Of a DNA stretch of 64,000 nt, positions 16,684 to 27,283 are shown one piece after another. Made by a program: the position numbers and the translations under genes. Under the pieces are notes generated by a model. The model had not been told where the DNA came from. It made no database searches and saw only the letters and a program-made list of their open reading frames with translations. The DNA comes from Pseudoalteromonas sp. Scap06 (lineage in GTDB: Bacteria > Pseudomonadota > Gammaproteobacteria > Enterobacterales > Alteromonadaceae), in contig NZ_CP041331.1 in NCBI RefSeq assembly GCF_013394165.1, positions 686,890 to 750,889 on the forward strand, written 5' to 3'. The stretch's first letter is position 1, and every line of letters starts with the position of its first letter.

Positions 16684-18133
16684 TACTTTGCTCTAATACA
16701 TCGATACTGACATCAATCATTTGTACCTTAGCGGTAAGTTGATCAACAATTTTTCCGTCTTCATATTGGCGTTGACGCATTTGATCTGTGCTTGTTGCAA
16801 TCTGCTCAGTATTGCCAGCCTGTTCAGCAACTACTTGCGCAACTGAGTCAGAACTTGTGGATACGGCCTGTATTTGCTCGCTCATGGAAGAGATATTCTC
16901 TTTCATGGTGGCACTAATTTTCGTAAGATCTACAACAAACTCAACACACTGATTCATGGATTGTGTTGAAGTACGGCTGTTATCCACTAAATCTGTTAAT
17001 GTAGATGCTATTTTAGCTGTTGTTTTCTGGCTGTTATTCGCTAAAGAACGAACCTCATCTGCAACTACAGCAAAACCACGACCATGCTCACCGGCTCTAG
17101 CAGCTTCAATTGCAGCATTTAACGCTAGCAAATTAGTTTGATCAGCTATACCTGATATCTCATTCAATAAGCTTGTAATTACATCTCCAGCAGCCACTAA
17201 ATGACTTAATTGCTCTTCGGTATTAGTTAATAACGTGAGCAACTCTTTACTCTTACTGTCTGTTTGTAACACTTCTTGTAAAGCAACATGGGCAGAGTCG
17301 GTAATGTTGCTCACTTGCTGCTTTAAAATATTGCTTTCTTGCTCAACCAGTTTAAAACCATGAGCAACTTGTGAACCTGAATTAGCTATATCATCAGTTT
17401 GTGTATTTCGGTGCTTAGCACTGTCTGCCAGCTCATCATGGACATTTATTAACTCTTGGGAGTTATTTTTTAATGAATCAGATTGCGTTTGCACCTGCTT
17501 AATAACATCCGACAAGTATTCTAGTAGCGTGTTAAAACCTACCACTGCACTGCTATCTGTATCATCTGCTCGCATTGAAAGTTTTATTTGATTTGGGTCT
17601 TGCATTATTTGCTCTGTGGTATGACTTAACGACAAACCAGCTTGGCGTTCACGCTTTAATGTCACTGCAATAAAGCCAGCAACAAGCGCTTCAACTATGG
17701 CATAGGCAGCGTGAATAAGCACAGTTGAAAAAGCTAAACGATCAGGGTCGAAAACATAAAACCCAGTATTTTGCGTTTGTAAATAGTAAAAAGATAAATG
17801 ATGAATAGCAACAAACACAATAGCCGTAATAAACACTCGCCATTCAACAAACATTATCAGCATGGCTAGGAAAATAAATATTTCGAAATGGACCTCAATA
17901 AGCCCATACGCTTGCTGAATATGCAAAAATGAAAACATCATGATTGCAGCAGCAACAACATGAGGTGTAACTTTACTTTCGGGTTGGGTTTTTAATAACC
18001 AAATAGGAAGCAAGCACAAGGGCAAGCCGACCAGAAACGCCTCTGTTAGTGTATCGAAATAAAGGCCGATACCAACAGATTCGACAAACAAAAAACAGAA
18101 TATGATTGTAAACAATCGACTCACACTAGACAT
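16667..18133 (-). CDS. Methyl-accepting chemotaxis protein with polytopic membrane sensor
   Basis: A 488-residue chemoreceptor without a periplasmic sensor domain. The first ~165 residues form about six hydrophobic segments, after which the cytoplasmic signalling coiled coil begins. The CheA/CheW-contact tip [20 protein letters not shown] lies near residue 340. Such receptors probably sense membrane or energy state or a membrane partner. The next gene overlaps by 17 bases and encodes a membrane-bound thioredoxin-like protein, suggesting a functional link, perhaps redox sensing. Confidence 0.92.
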   Translation of the reverse strand: MSSVSRLFTIIFCFLFVESVGIGLYFDTLTEAFLVGLPLCLLPIWLLKTQPESKVTPHVVAAAIMMFSFLHIQQAYGLIEVHFEIFIFLAMLIMFVEWRVFITAIVFVAIHHLSFYYLQTQNTGFYVFDPDRLAFSTVLIHAAYAIVEALVAGFIAVTLKRERQAGLSLSHTTEQIMQDPNQIKLSMRADDTDSSAVVGFNTLLEYLSDVIKQVQTQSDSLKNNSQELINVHDELADSAKHRNTQTDDIANSGSQVAHGFKLVEQESNILKQQVSNITDSAHVALQEVLQTDSKSKELLTLLTNTEEQLSHLVAAGDVITSLLNEISGIADQTNLLALNAAIEAARAGEHGRGFAVVADEVRSLANNSQKTTAKIASTLTDLVDNSRTSTQSMNQCVEFVVDLTKISATMKENISSMSEQIQAVSTSSDSVAQVVAEQAGNTEQIATSTDQMRQRQYEDGKIVDQLTAKVQMIDVSIDVLEQSIAKFN

Positions 18134-18263
18134 AAAAACCTTAATTAATTTTGTAATAAATTAAACACGCTAGTTGTTAGTATAGCCCTTAACAACTGGC
18201 AATTTTTTATTTTAAATCAAGCCGAACATTATCAATTAGGTTGATTTAAAATTTTTTAGTGCG

Positions 18264-18818
18264 CTACTTAACAATTGATAGTATTTGTTTAAAAGTAGAC
18301 GTCCCTGCTTTTTTTGTCCATTGGAATATTATTGTTTCAGCACATGATATTACTGCTCCTGCTTGACGAAGCTGCTCAACTGCAATGGCTTTGTGCTCTG
18401 CATTTCTTGAGGCTATTGCATCTGTAGCAACAGTCACTGCATAACCATGTTGTAGTAAATCTAAACAAGTTTGTAATACACAAACATGCGCCTCTGTACC
18501 AGTAACTACTACATGAGGGCGCTGCAATAGCGAAATAGTATCTAAGAACCCCTCTTCGGCGCAGGCACTAAAGCTTATTTTTTCAATATACTGCGCGCTA
18601 GGTAAAGCTTGCTTTATTTTCTCATCACTTTCACCTAGCCCTTTTTTATAATGCTCTGTAATTATTGAAGGAATTTGATGAATAGCACTTGCATTTGCAA
18701 GTTGTAAAGCACACTCTAGAGTCGTATTAAATGAAGCGATGGCCGGAGCCAGTTTGCTTTGCAAATCGATGACTAAAAGCACGCTGTGCTCTGAGTTAAT
18801 ATTTTCTCTAAAATTCAT
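18264..18818 (-). CDS. Isochorismatase-family hydrolase (YcaC-like)
   Basis: A 184-residue cysteine hydrolase. The Asp-Lys-Cys triad is visible: VLLVIDLQSKLAP (Asp), the central ITEHYKKGLG Lys region, and TGTEAHVCVLQTCLDLL (nucleophilic Cys). YcaC-type members are predicted amidohydrolases, and the true substrate is unknown. An upstream in-frame extension exists, but the ATG at 18818 is preceded by AAAGGACTC, an excellent ribosome-binding site. It is a single gene divergent from the large signalling protein. Confidence 0.88.
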   Translation of the reverse strand: MNFRENINSEHSVLLVIDLQSKLAPAIASFNTTLECALQLANASAIHQIPSIITEHYKKGLGESDEKIKQALPSAQYIEKISFSACAEEGFLDTISLLQRPHVVVTGTEAHVCVLQTCLDLLQHGYAVTVATDAIASRNAEHKAIAVEQLRQAGAVISCAETIIFQWTKKAGTSTFKQILSIVK

Positions 18819-18971
18819 ATGGAGTCCTTTGACTTTTGCTAAACTGACTTTTAACACCCACAAAAAAGCAACAATTAATTCACACCTATGGTGCTTTTTG
18901 TAATTTTTAAATTAAACTCATGCTATATTACACCAATACTAAATACCAACCTTGTCGGCCAAAAAGGGTAA

Positions 18972-21900
18972 GTGCTTTTGAGTAAGTTTTTCTTCGTTGT
19001 TTACATATTTTTATTAGTTTGGATGCAACAGAGCTTTGCTTCACAAACTTACTCTGAACAACTACAACGTATTTCTATCAATGAACAACTTTCGCAAAGC
19101 TTTGTAGTAAAATCTGTACAAGATGATATTGGTTATGTGTGGGTAGCCACTACACAAGGCCTGTTTCGGTTCGACGGTTACCAGGTTACCCTTTACGAAA
19201 GCCCTACAGGTTTAAAAAATAATTATATAGTTAATATCTACAAAGCTAATAACGGTAAATTATTAGTTAGCACACAGCTCGCTGGAAGTTATTTAATTGA
19301 CCCAAACACATTAAATGCTGAACAAATATATTCAGGTCATTTGAATCAAAATGAAGAAAAATACTCTCCGGTTGTTGCAGTTGCTGAGCAACTTACACAT
19401 TTTTATTTTTCTATTGATGCGCACGTATATCGGTTTGATAAAAAAACAAAAAAGTTATCTCTTGTCATATCTTTGCCCAATGAAAATATGTTTATCCGTG
19501 CGTTGTCACTTTACCAAAACACCTTATATATTGGTTCCGATCAGGGCCTATACACTTATAACTCTGAAAGTAGCGAACGCCAACAAATAAAACTTAACGA
19601 CACGAAAAAAGTTACTAATGATGGTAACAACGTAAAATTTCTATCTATAGACGAGAAACTTGGATTGTTCGTTGGTACGGTTGAAGGAATGTATCGGATT
19701 GCTTTTGATGAAAATAAACATATAGATCCTACAGCATTATCAACACTTATTAGTGATTATAATATTTGGGATTATGTAAACACACCCTATGGCGAATTTA
19801 TTGCTACAGAAAGTGGTTTATTTGAGTTTGACAGAGCAACCTCAGAGCTCACTCATATTTTAAATTTTAAAGATAGTAGCTACAACATTACTGAAAACAC
19901 AATCAACGATATTATGTTTGATGAATCTGGTTTGTTGTGGCTTGGTTCAAGAACTCATGGTGTATTAACATGGGCCGCACAAACAAAGAAATTCAAAAAA
20001 ATCACCCTACCTGAAAATAATATTGTAAATGTTATATATCAAGATACACCGCAACTGCTCTGGATAGGCACTGACGACGGGCTTGTTCGTTATAACTCAA
20101 AAACAAAAACGAGTGATTTATTTTTACAATCTAAAGATAAGAAAGCAGCTTATGGTTTATCTGCTATCGGAGATATTTACTCTGCCAAAAGTATAGGCAA
20201 CAACTACCTTTGGTTAGTGACTTTTTTTGGGCTTGAGCTTTTTAACAAAGAAACAGGCGCATTTGAACAAAACAAATTTATTACCGAGCATAATCTAAAC
20301 ACTGACTATTTATTTGGCCTTGCACAGGTAGCACCCAATACATTTGCTTATATTAATAATGATAACTTCTATATTTTTGACGGTTACTCTGGTGAAAATA
20401 GAGTTATAAAAGGTCTAAAAGAGCAAATATCTCCTTTACAGGCATACGCATTTCATACCCCTTCAAAAGCTTACCCCGATGAATTGCTATTAAGTACATC
20501 TGACTCGCTTTATCGATATAATGAAGCAACGGGCACTTTAACTACTATTTTTAAATCTAAAACAGCAAAAAATAATCTTTTTCATACCGTAGAAAACTAT
20601 TACTTAGATTCAAAACGTGAATTACTTTGGTTAGCAACCACACAAGAGGGCTTAATTGCCGTTAACACTAAAACTTACGAGCAAGTTCATACTTTTGATA
20701 AAAACAATTCATTAAACACTAACTCTATTTTCGAACTTATTGCTGATGATAATGATTTTTTATGGGTTAGTTCCGATAATGGGCTATATCGACTTAATTT
20801 AAATACGTTAAACATAACCACCTATACAATAAAAGACGGTTTAAGCAACAACCACTTTACTGCAATTGCTGCACTAAAATTACAAAATAATGAGCTCGTG
20901 TTCGGTAATCGTAGCGGTGTACTGCAGTTTGACCCTTATCAATTTAAAAGTGGCCAAAAAAACACCCAAAGTAAATTAGCGATCACAAATATTAATTTGT
21001 TTTCAGAGACGCTCAACTACTCGCCTGAAAAATACCGTAATGAACCGTTAAAACTAAATCATGATGATATGGGGTTGACGGTTAGATTTTCTAATTTTGA
21101 TTATAACAATATAGGTAAAACCTACTACAAAGTAGAGCTGAATGGTCCGTCATCTTTAAGTTATAACGACTTAAAATCTAATCAGGTGTTTTTTACTAAA
21201 TTACAACCAGGTGATTATGAGCTATCAGTGTCCACACAACAACGAAATGGGGTTATTACCAGCGAGCCCGTAGTGCTTAAGTTTAGTGTTGCATATGCTC
21301 CTTGGCAGTCTCCTATTGCCTACGCATGCTATTTCCTCGCAGTGACCATAATTCTGTTTTTATTTTTTTGGCAATACCGTAGCCGTAAAATGGCGATTGA
21401 ACGCGCCCACCGTGCAGCTATTCACTCTAAAGCTCAAACTGAATTAGCATTAAAGAGTAACAAGAGTGGCGTTTGGAACTACAGTTTTATAGACAATACT
21501 GTTAATACAGCCAGAGGAACTGAATTAGGTTACGAGAATATATCGAAACGTATTGATATAAGCAGACTTTTTAATATTATGCATCCTGATGAGCGCCGCA
21601 GAATACAAAGTAAGTGGGATGCATTTATAAAACAAACTCAACCACAAGACTGGCAAGCGACTTACCGATTACGGCACAAAGATGGTCATTGGTTATGGTT
21701 TCATGACCTTGGGCAAATTATTTATAATCAAGACAGCAAAAAGCCTGAATATGTATCTGGTATTTTTACTAATATTACCGAGCAGTTAGCAAACGAACAG
21801 CAAGCTAAAATACTTGGCGAAGCTTTTAGCCAGATCAATGACTTTTTACTTATTCTAGATGAAAACCTTGTACCTTTCTCAGCTAATAATAGCTTTATGG

Positions 21901-23477
21901 AGGTATTCTCTGATGATGGTGAAGAGGGAGCTGTTACTACTGAGCTATTTATAAAAGCGATTGGTCAAACTAAATGCAAAGAATTTGCAACCACGTTAAA
22001 GGCACTGCAACCCAAAGAAAATTGGCGAACAAATGCCTATGTTAATACTACAAAAGCACAGCAACACCCTATTCATATAAGTGCCACTGCAGTCGCTAAT
22101 GAAGAAGGTAAAGTTGGTTATTATGTAATTGTAATTACAGACTTAACCGAGCAAAAACGTGCTGAAAATGAGTTACGTTATTTGGCCAACTATGATGCGT
22201 TAACCGGGCTACCTAATCGTAGCTTAATGAATCAAAAAATTGAAAATGCCATCACAAAGGCCGCTAAAAACGACTTGCAATGTGCGGTTATATTTATAGA
22301 TTTAGATAAATTCAAACCTGTGAATGATTCGTTTGGGCATGCAGTAGGCGACAAGTTACTGTGTAACATTACTGAACGAGTTGCCTTATACCTAGGTGAC
22401 CACGCGACTTTTGGACGCCAAAGTGGTGATGAGTTTTTAGTCTTAATCGAGAACATTACTTCTATGTCTTCTCTGCAACACACGCTTAACGAAATGAGTA
22501 ATGAGCTCGCAAGCAAAGTTATTATTGAAGACTTTTCTATTAATATATCTGCCAGTATTGGTATTGCCTTATATCCCCATGATGCATGCTCAACTGATGC
22601 TTTGATCCGCAATGCAGATATCGCTATGATGCATGCAAAACAAGCAGGTCGAAATGGATTTCAGTTTTTTAATGAAAAAATGAATGAGCAAATTAAACAA
22701 AAACTTATTCTTGAAAATGACTTAAAAGATGCCGCAAAAGATAACCAATTATTTAATCATTACCAACCCGTGGTTAATACAAAAGATAAAACAATAAGTG
22801 GCGTTGAGTTATTGATGCGTTGGGAAAACCAAGGAAAACTTATCTCTCCGGCTTTATTTATACCGGTGGCAGAAGAAACTGGCCTAATTGATATGCTTAC
22901 TGAGCAAGCATTGCAACGTGCAATCACAGAGCTTGCGCCTATCCTTAGCGTAAACCCACTGTTTTATATTTCGTTAAATGTATCACCAAAACATATTTTA
23001 AAGGCCAATATAACCGAGCGACTGAGCGCTATACTTGAGAAAGCCAGTATTAAACCACAGCAAATACGCCTAGAAATCACAGAAAACACGCTGTTAGAAG
23101 ATAAGTACAAAGCAGCAAAACAACTTAAAAGCCTTCAAGCTGCAGGGTTTAAACTATTTCTTGATGATTTTGGTACTGGCTATTCATCACTCACTTATTT
23201 GAGCCAATTTCCAATTAATGTAATAAAAATTGACCAAAGCTTTGTTAACAGTATTGGCACAGACAAAGGTGACGAGTCGATTATTAAAACTATTTACTCG
23301 CTTGCTGAAAACTTAGAGTTATATTGTATTGCTGAAGGGGTAGAGACGCGGGAGCAACTAGACTTTTTAACAAACATAGGTTGCTATAAACTTCAGGGTT
23401 ACTATTTTGCTCGCCCTATGAGTGCCAGCGATTTAATGAGCCCTGCATGCTTTGAGAAGATTATTGATTTAATCTAA
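18972..23477 (+). CDS. Beta-propeller sensor protein with PAS, GGDEF and EAL domains
   Basis: A 1501-residue inner-membrane protein. A GTG start gives a signal peptide ending SFA-S at ~24. Periplasmic two-component-regulator propeller repeats run from ~30 to 660 (recurring LWLGSRTHG, LWIGTDDGL, LWVSSDNGLYRL), then a Y_Y_Y domain at ~690-770 and a TM at ~777-797. Two PAS domains follow (~820-940 and ~945-1060), then GGDEF (~1070-1225, active-site variant SGDEF) and EAL (~1245-1490, first motif ELL in place of EAL, but DDFGTGYSS intact). It should couple an extracellular cue, often a carbohydrate for such propellers, to c-di-GMP turnover. The two variant motifs leave the net activity open. Confidence 0.93.
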   Translation: MLLSKFFFVVYIFLLVWMQQSFASQTYSEQLQRISINEQLSQSFVVKSVQDDIGYVWVATTQGLFRFDGYQVTLYESPTGLKNNYIVNIYKANNGKLLVSTQLAGSYLIDPNTLNAEQIYSGHLNQNEEKYSPVVAVAEQLTHFYFSIDAHVYRFDKKTKKLSLVISLPNENMFIRALSLYQNTLYIGSDQGLYTYNSESSERQQIKLNDTKKVTNDGNNVKFLSIDEKLGLFVGTVEGMYRIAFDENKHIDPTALSTLISDYNIWDYVNTPYGEFIATESGLFEFDRATSELTHILNFKDSSYNITENTINDIMFDESGLLWLGSRTHGVLTWAAQTKKFKKITLPENNIVNVIYQDTPQLLWIGTDDGLVRYNSKTKTSDLFLQSKDKKAAYGLSAIGDIYSAKSIGNNYLWLVTFFGLELFNKETGAFEQNKFITEHNLNTDYLFGLAQVAPNTFAYINNDNFYIFDGYSGENRVIKGLKEQISPLQAYAFHTPSKAYPDELLLSTSDSLYRYNEATGTLTTIFKSKTAKNNLFHTVENYYLDSKRELLWLATTQEGLIAVNTKTYEQVHTFDKNNSLNTNSIFELIADDNDFLWVSSDNGLYRLNLNTLNITTYTIKDGLSNNHFTAIAALKLQNNELVFGNRSGVLQFDPYQFKSGQKNTQSKLAITNINLFSETLNYSPEKYRNEPLKLNHDDMGLTVRFSNFDYNNIGKTYYKVELNGPSSLSYNDLKSNQVFFTKLQPGDYELSVSTQQRNGVITSEPVVLKFSVAYAPWQSPIAYACYFLAVTIILFLFFWQYRSRKMAIERAHRAAIHSKAQTELALKSNKSGVWNYSFIDNTVNTARGTELGYENISKRIDISRLFNIMHPDERRRIQSKWDAFIKQTQPQDWQATYRLRHKDGHWLWFHDLGQIIYNQDSKKPEYVSGIFTNITEQLANEQQAKILGEAFSQINDFLLILDENLVPFSANNSFMEVFSDDGEEGAVTTELFIKAIGQTKCKEFATTLKALQPKENWRTNAYVNTTKAQQHPIHISATAVANEEGKVGYYVIVITDLTEQKRAENELRYLANYDALTGLPNRSLMNQKIENAITKAAKNDLQCAVIFIDLDKFKPVNDSFGHAVGDKLLCNITERVALYLGDHATFGRQSGDEFLVLIENITSMSSLQHTLNEMSNELASKVIIEDFSINISASIGIALYPHDACSTDALIRNADIAMMHAKQAGRNGFQFFNEKMNEQIKQKLILENDLKDAAKDNQLFNHYQPVVNTKDKTISGVELLMRWENQGKLISPALFIPVAEETGLIDMLTEQALQRAITELAPILSVNPLFYISLNVSPKHILKANITERLSAILEKASIKPQQIRLEITENTLLEDKYKAAKQLKSLQAAGFKLFLDDFGTGYSSLTYLSQFPINVIKIDQSFVNSIGTDKGDESIIKTIYSLAENLELYCIAEGVETREQLDFLTNIGCYKLQGYYFARPMSASDLMSPACFEKIIDLI

Positions 23478-23511
23478 ACCTAAAAGCGACTTAACCAAGT
23501 CGCTTTTAGGT
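23478..23511. terminator. Bidirectional terminator
   Basis: A perfect 15-bp stem (ACCTAAAAGCGACTT / AAGTCGCTTTTAGGT) with a 4-base loop lies between the convergent signalling and cation-transporter genes. Confidence 0.88.
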
Positions 23512-23519
23512 TAAACTTT

Positions 23520-24413
23520 TTAATGGATGTGCTTGCATTCATAGCTTTCGATTTGTAGCACACTGTTACGAACATTAAATTTATCTGCAAGTAGTTTGAT
23601 TACTTTTAAACGACATTCTTCATCATGCTTTTCTATAGTGCAATGTTGCTTTAACACTACGTGAGCACCTACTATCACTTTTTTATTTTTACGAACAACG
23701 GTAACGTTATGCACATTTGCAACATGCTCCATACTGGTTATTTCTGTTTCGATATCTTGGACTTCTGGCAACTTTGCTTTATTTGAGCGTAGCCCTTTAA
23801 TGCAACTAATTATCACCTTAATTCCCGTAAACAGTACAAATGATGCAATTAACATACTCGATAAAATATCAATCACATTCCAGCCTGTAATATAAATAAG
23901 AACACCGGCAACAAAAGTGGAAACAGTCGAGATTAAATCAAAAAACGAATGTAAAAATACCGCATACACATTAATACTGGCTTTACGACCTTTATATAAT
24001 ACCCACGCTGCCGCACCATGAAATAAAAAACCGATAGCTGCAATCACCGACATTAAATAACTATTTATGATCAGCTCATGTCCACCTTTGTGGTCCAAAA
24101 AGCGCTCAGCTCCCTCAAATAAAATAAGTAAACTGATAGTAAGATATAAAATGCCGTTGATCAGACCGCCGATTAATTCAGCTTTTTGATGGCCGTCGTT
24201 ATAAGTTTTAGCCAAATGAATAGCAAAGCTTGAGGCAATAAGTGCTATAAATAGTGAGCTGTTATGAACAAATAAGTGACCGGCATCAGCAAGAACAGCC
24301 AGTGAATTAGCATAATAAGCACCTATAAGCTGAATCACCATAAACGAACAGGTAATTGCAAGTGCAATTAATAGACGGCGACGGGAGGCGTGATGTGTAG
24401 TTATTTCTGTCAT
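23520..24413 (-). CDS. Cation diffusion facilitator (ZitB/CzcD-like)
   Basis: A 297-residue CDF antiporter with six membrane helices and a C-terminal cytoplasmic ferredoxin-like domain ending in a metal-binding-like CKHIH. TM5 keeps the H-x3-D pair (HSFFDLISTVSTF). In TM2 the usual H-x3-D of Zn transporters reads DAGHLFVHNSS, that is H-x3-H, which may alter metal choice. The family exports Zn2+, Co2+, Cd2+ or related ions in exchange for protons. It is a single gene sharing a terminator with the GGDEF/EAL gene. Confidence 0.9.
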   Translation of the reverse strand: MTEITTHHASRRRLLIALAITCSFMVIQLIGAYYANSLAVLADAGHLFVHNSSLFIALIASSFAIHLAKTYNDGHQKAELIGGLINGILYLTISLLILFEGAERFLDHKGGHELIINSYLMSVIAAIGFLFHGAAAWVLYKGRKASINVYAVFLHSFFDLISTVSTFVAGVLIYITGWNVIDILSSMLIASFVLFTGIKVIISCIKGLRSNKAKLPEVQDIETEITSMEHVANVHNVTVVRKNKKVIVGAHVVLKQHCTIEKHDEECRLKVIKLLADKFNVRNSVLQIESYECKHIH

Positions 24414-24631
24414 GAAATATAAAAGGCCTTTACTGAAAACAAAGTAAGCTAATGAAATAAAGCAAATTAGAAAGTGCGAAATGATATACAGTCACAATTG
24501 TAATACGAAGACCAATTAAACGCACTAAAAACTTAGTAAAATGCAAAGAACTGTACTAAATATAAAGAGACATATATTATTAATAATTAAAAGATTTGGC
24601 GAGTTCTGCCTGTATAATTGCGGAGAAATCA

Positions 24632-26056
24632 GTGAGTCATGACTCAGACAAAACAATTTGGCAGGTTTTTAATCTTATTAATTTAGCCGTGATTGTTTAT
24701 GATGATAAAAACCAAAACTACACATTAAATCAGCATGCCAAAACGTTACTCAAAATAGAGGATGAAAGTGCTGTTAAAAAAGGTGCTTTTAGCAATGTTG
24801 TGCTGCGCGACTTTAGTAATGATGAAGTTGTCAGTATTGAGCAATTATTTTCTTCTAATATAACAACCGTTTTATTAGATTCTGAATCCACTTTACAACT
24901 GTTAAATATTGATCATTCTATAATTGATGGCTCTATATCTATGCTCACTTTAGAGCAAAATCATACACTCACAGAGCAATACAACTTTGATCATATTATC
25001 TCTAAAATCTCTACCAAACTTATTGATATACAAAACGATAATATAGACCAACAAATTAACTTTGCCCTCAAAGCCATTGGCACCGTATTAAAGGCTGACC
25101 GTAGTTATTTATTTGAATTTAACACTGACAATGAAACTATCACTAATACTCACGAATGGGTTAATAAGGGTATTGTTGCTTGCAAAGACAGACTGCAAAA
25201 CATACCAAAGGTTGAACTCCCCTATTTTTTTGAAGTGATGAATGAGAACCATCTATTTCAAGTAAATGATATTGAGCTATTACCTACTAAAGCTGACGCT
25301 GAAAAAGCAGAGTTTAAAGAGCAAAGCATTCAGTCGGTTTTATGCATAGGCCTTCGTTTCGATGAGGAACTGGTAGGCTTCATCGGCTGTGATTGCGTTA
25401 AAACTAAGCGCAATTGGAGCAAAATTGATTTGATTAGAATAAAGCTCGTAGGTGAAATCATCAATAATGCCCTCAAGAATATTAACTATAAAAAAAAGCT
25501 GCAGTTAACCCAACAGCAATTAATTAACGCCAACACTAAGCTCAATAAATTAGCGAATACCGATGCACTTACTGATATTGCAAACCGTCGCTTTTTCGAT
25601 AGCACTCTCAACAGTGAAATTAAGCGTTGTGCAAGACATAATCAGCCTATTAGTTTGATTATGTGTGACATCGATTTCTTTAAACGCTATAACGATAACT
25701 ATGGTCACCAAAAAGGTGATGACACATTAAAACAAGTGGCGCGCGCTTTAAAAAGCGTATGTAAACGTGAGGGTGATATAGTAGCTCGGTATGGAGGCGA
25801 AGAATTTACAATTATTTTGCCGGCCTCTAATAAAGAACAATGCCAAAAGTTTACTGTACTGATACAGCAAAAAATTAAAGCGTTAAATATTCCCCATGAA
25901 TTTTCTTCTGTTACTCCTCATATCACAATGAGCTTTGGGTATTTTACCACTTACCCAAACGCTAATACTAATATGCAAACGATAATAAAAAATGCCGACA
26001 TTGCTTTATACAAAGCTAAAAAAGCAGGCAGAGATCAAATATGTTCTTTTGAATAA
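24632..26056 (+). CDS. Diguanylate cyclase with GAF domain
   Basis: About 474 residues: an N-terminal PAS-like region (~5-110), a GAF domain (~120-290, ALKAIGTVLKADRSYLFEFN) and a C-terminal GGDEF domain (~308-472) with an intact GGEEF active-site motif near 388. It should make c-di-GMP from two GTP in response to a cytosolic signal. There are no membrane segments. I chose the GTG at 24632 because GGAG lies 6 bases before it; a longer TTG start at 24596 has no such site. It is a single gene. Confidence 0.9.
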   Translation: MSHDSDKTIWQVFNLINLAVIVYDDKNQNYTLNQHAKTLLKIEDESAVKKGAFSNVVLRDFSNDEVVSIEQLFSSNITTVLLDSESTLQLLNIDHSIIDGSISMLTLEQNHTLTEQYNFDHIISKISTKLIDIQNDNIDQQINFALKAIGTVLKADRSYLFEFNTDNETITNTHEWVNKGIVACKDRLQNIPKVELPYFFEVMNENHLFQVNDIELLPTKADAEKAEFKEQSIQSVLCIGLRFDEELVGFIGCDCVKTKRNWSKIDLIRIKLVGEIINNALKNINYKKKLQLTQQQLINANTKLNKLANTDALTDIANRRFFDSTLNSEIKRCARHNQPISLIMCDIDFFKRYNDNYGHQKGDDTLKQVARALKSVCKREGDIVARYGGEEFTIILPASNKEQCQKFTVLIQQKIKALNIPHEFSSVTPHITMSFGYFTTYPNANTNMQTIIKNADIALYKAKKAGRDQICSFE

Positions 26057-26226
26057 CGTATATATTAATTTTTAAAAACAAGTTATCGCTTCTATTCCCT
26101 GCAACCTTTGATATTTTCTTATCCTAACTAATAATTAAAACAAGTCCCGAATCAAAGCAAAAAGTTGCTCGCACAGTTTGAGCACACTTGGTAGCATAAG
26201 TGTATTGTCAAAGGAAGGAAGTTAAC

Positions 26227-27078
26227 ATGAGCAATAGCCAACATACATTAGTGGTAGAGGGTGGTGCCATGCGCGGTATTTTTGCAGCTGGCGTGCTAGA
26301 TGAGTTTTTAGCACAACAATATCAACCTTTTACCAGCTATTTTGGTGTATCTGCTGGAGCAACGAACGTCGCGGCTTATCTATGTAAGCAAGCAACTCGA
26401 AACTACAAAGTGATTACTGATTATTCCTGTAGGCCTGAATTTATTAACCTTTCCCGATTTGTTAAAGGCGGCCATTTGTTTGATTTGGACTGGCTTTGGC
26501 AAGAGACCATACGTGAAATTCCTTTAAATACCGACGAATTCTCTCAATCCCCTCACGACTTTTATATTGTTGCAACGGCAATCGAGTCTGGGCAAGCTCA
26601 TTATTTACAAGCAACAGGCAGCGAAATGGTAGAGCAATTAAAAGCCTCTTGCGCTATACCCATAGCTTATCGGGATTATCCAAAAATAAATGGCATGGCC
26701 ATGACCGATGGTGGCGTTGCCGACTCTATTCCGGTAAAAAAAGCTTATGAAATGGGGGCATCAGAAATAACGGTTATCCTTTCTCAACCTTTAGGCTATC
26801 GTAAAAAAGATAACAAAGTACCGTGGTTAACTAAACAACTCTATAAAGATACTCCTGCACTTGCACAGGCCACTATTCAGCGTTCTAAAAACTATAATGA
26901 CAGTATTGATTTTTTGCATAATGCTCCACCTGATTGTAAAGTAAATATTATCGCACCTCCAATGGGGTTTAAAGTCGGTCGCACCACTAAAAATCGGGCT
27001 ATACTCAATTCAGGCTATCAAATGGGCATAAGTGAAGCTAAAACCTACTTGAATAACTCTCGATTTGCTAAGGAATGA
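26227..27078 (+). CDS. Patatin-like phospholipase (YjjU-like)
   Basis: A 283-residue patatin. The oxyanion loop EGGAMRGIFAAGVLD, the nucleophile elbow GVSAGA (G-x-S-x-G) and the catalytic Asp in TDGGVAD are all intact, forming the Ser-Asp dyad of lipid acyl hydrolases. It has no signal peptide, so it acts inside the cell, with phospholipid or lysophospholipid as likely substrate. The ATG at 26227 follows GGAAGGAAG; an upstream in-frame Met lacks such a site. It has the length of the E. coli YjjU group. Confidence 0.9.
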   Translation: MSNSQHTLVVEGGAMRGIFAAGVLDEFLAQQYQPFTSYFGVSAGATNVAAYLCKQATRNYKVITDYSCRPEFINLSRFVKGGHLFDLDWLWQETIREIPLNTDEFSQSPHDFYIVATAIESGQAHYLQATGSEMVEQLKASCAIPIAYRDYPKINGMAMTDGGVADSIPVKKAYEMGASEITVILSQPLGYRKKDNKVPWLTKQLYKDTPALAQATIQRSKNYNDSIDFLHNAPPDCKVNIIAPPMGFKVGRTTKNRAILNSGYQMGISEAKTYLNNSRFAKE

Positions 27079-27283
27079 TCATAAGCTATAAAATCAACCT
27101 ATAAGAAGTATACATTGATATAACCTTTGAATTTACAGCTTACTCCAGCTATTAATTTTTAAACCAACGGGGTAATGTAATAAAGAACGATGTGTTCGCC
27201 ATCGTATTGCAAAAAACAGATTAAATTTAGGCGTGTTTTTTGCATTAAATTTTGTGTACACACCAAATAAATTAAGGGTTTTT

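Noticed and set aside
22232..22612. 126-codon minus-strand ORF opposite the GGDEF domain
   Set aside because: It is fully covered by a strong GGDEF coding frame and has no independent support.
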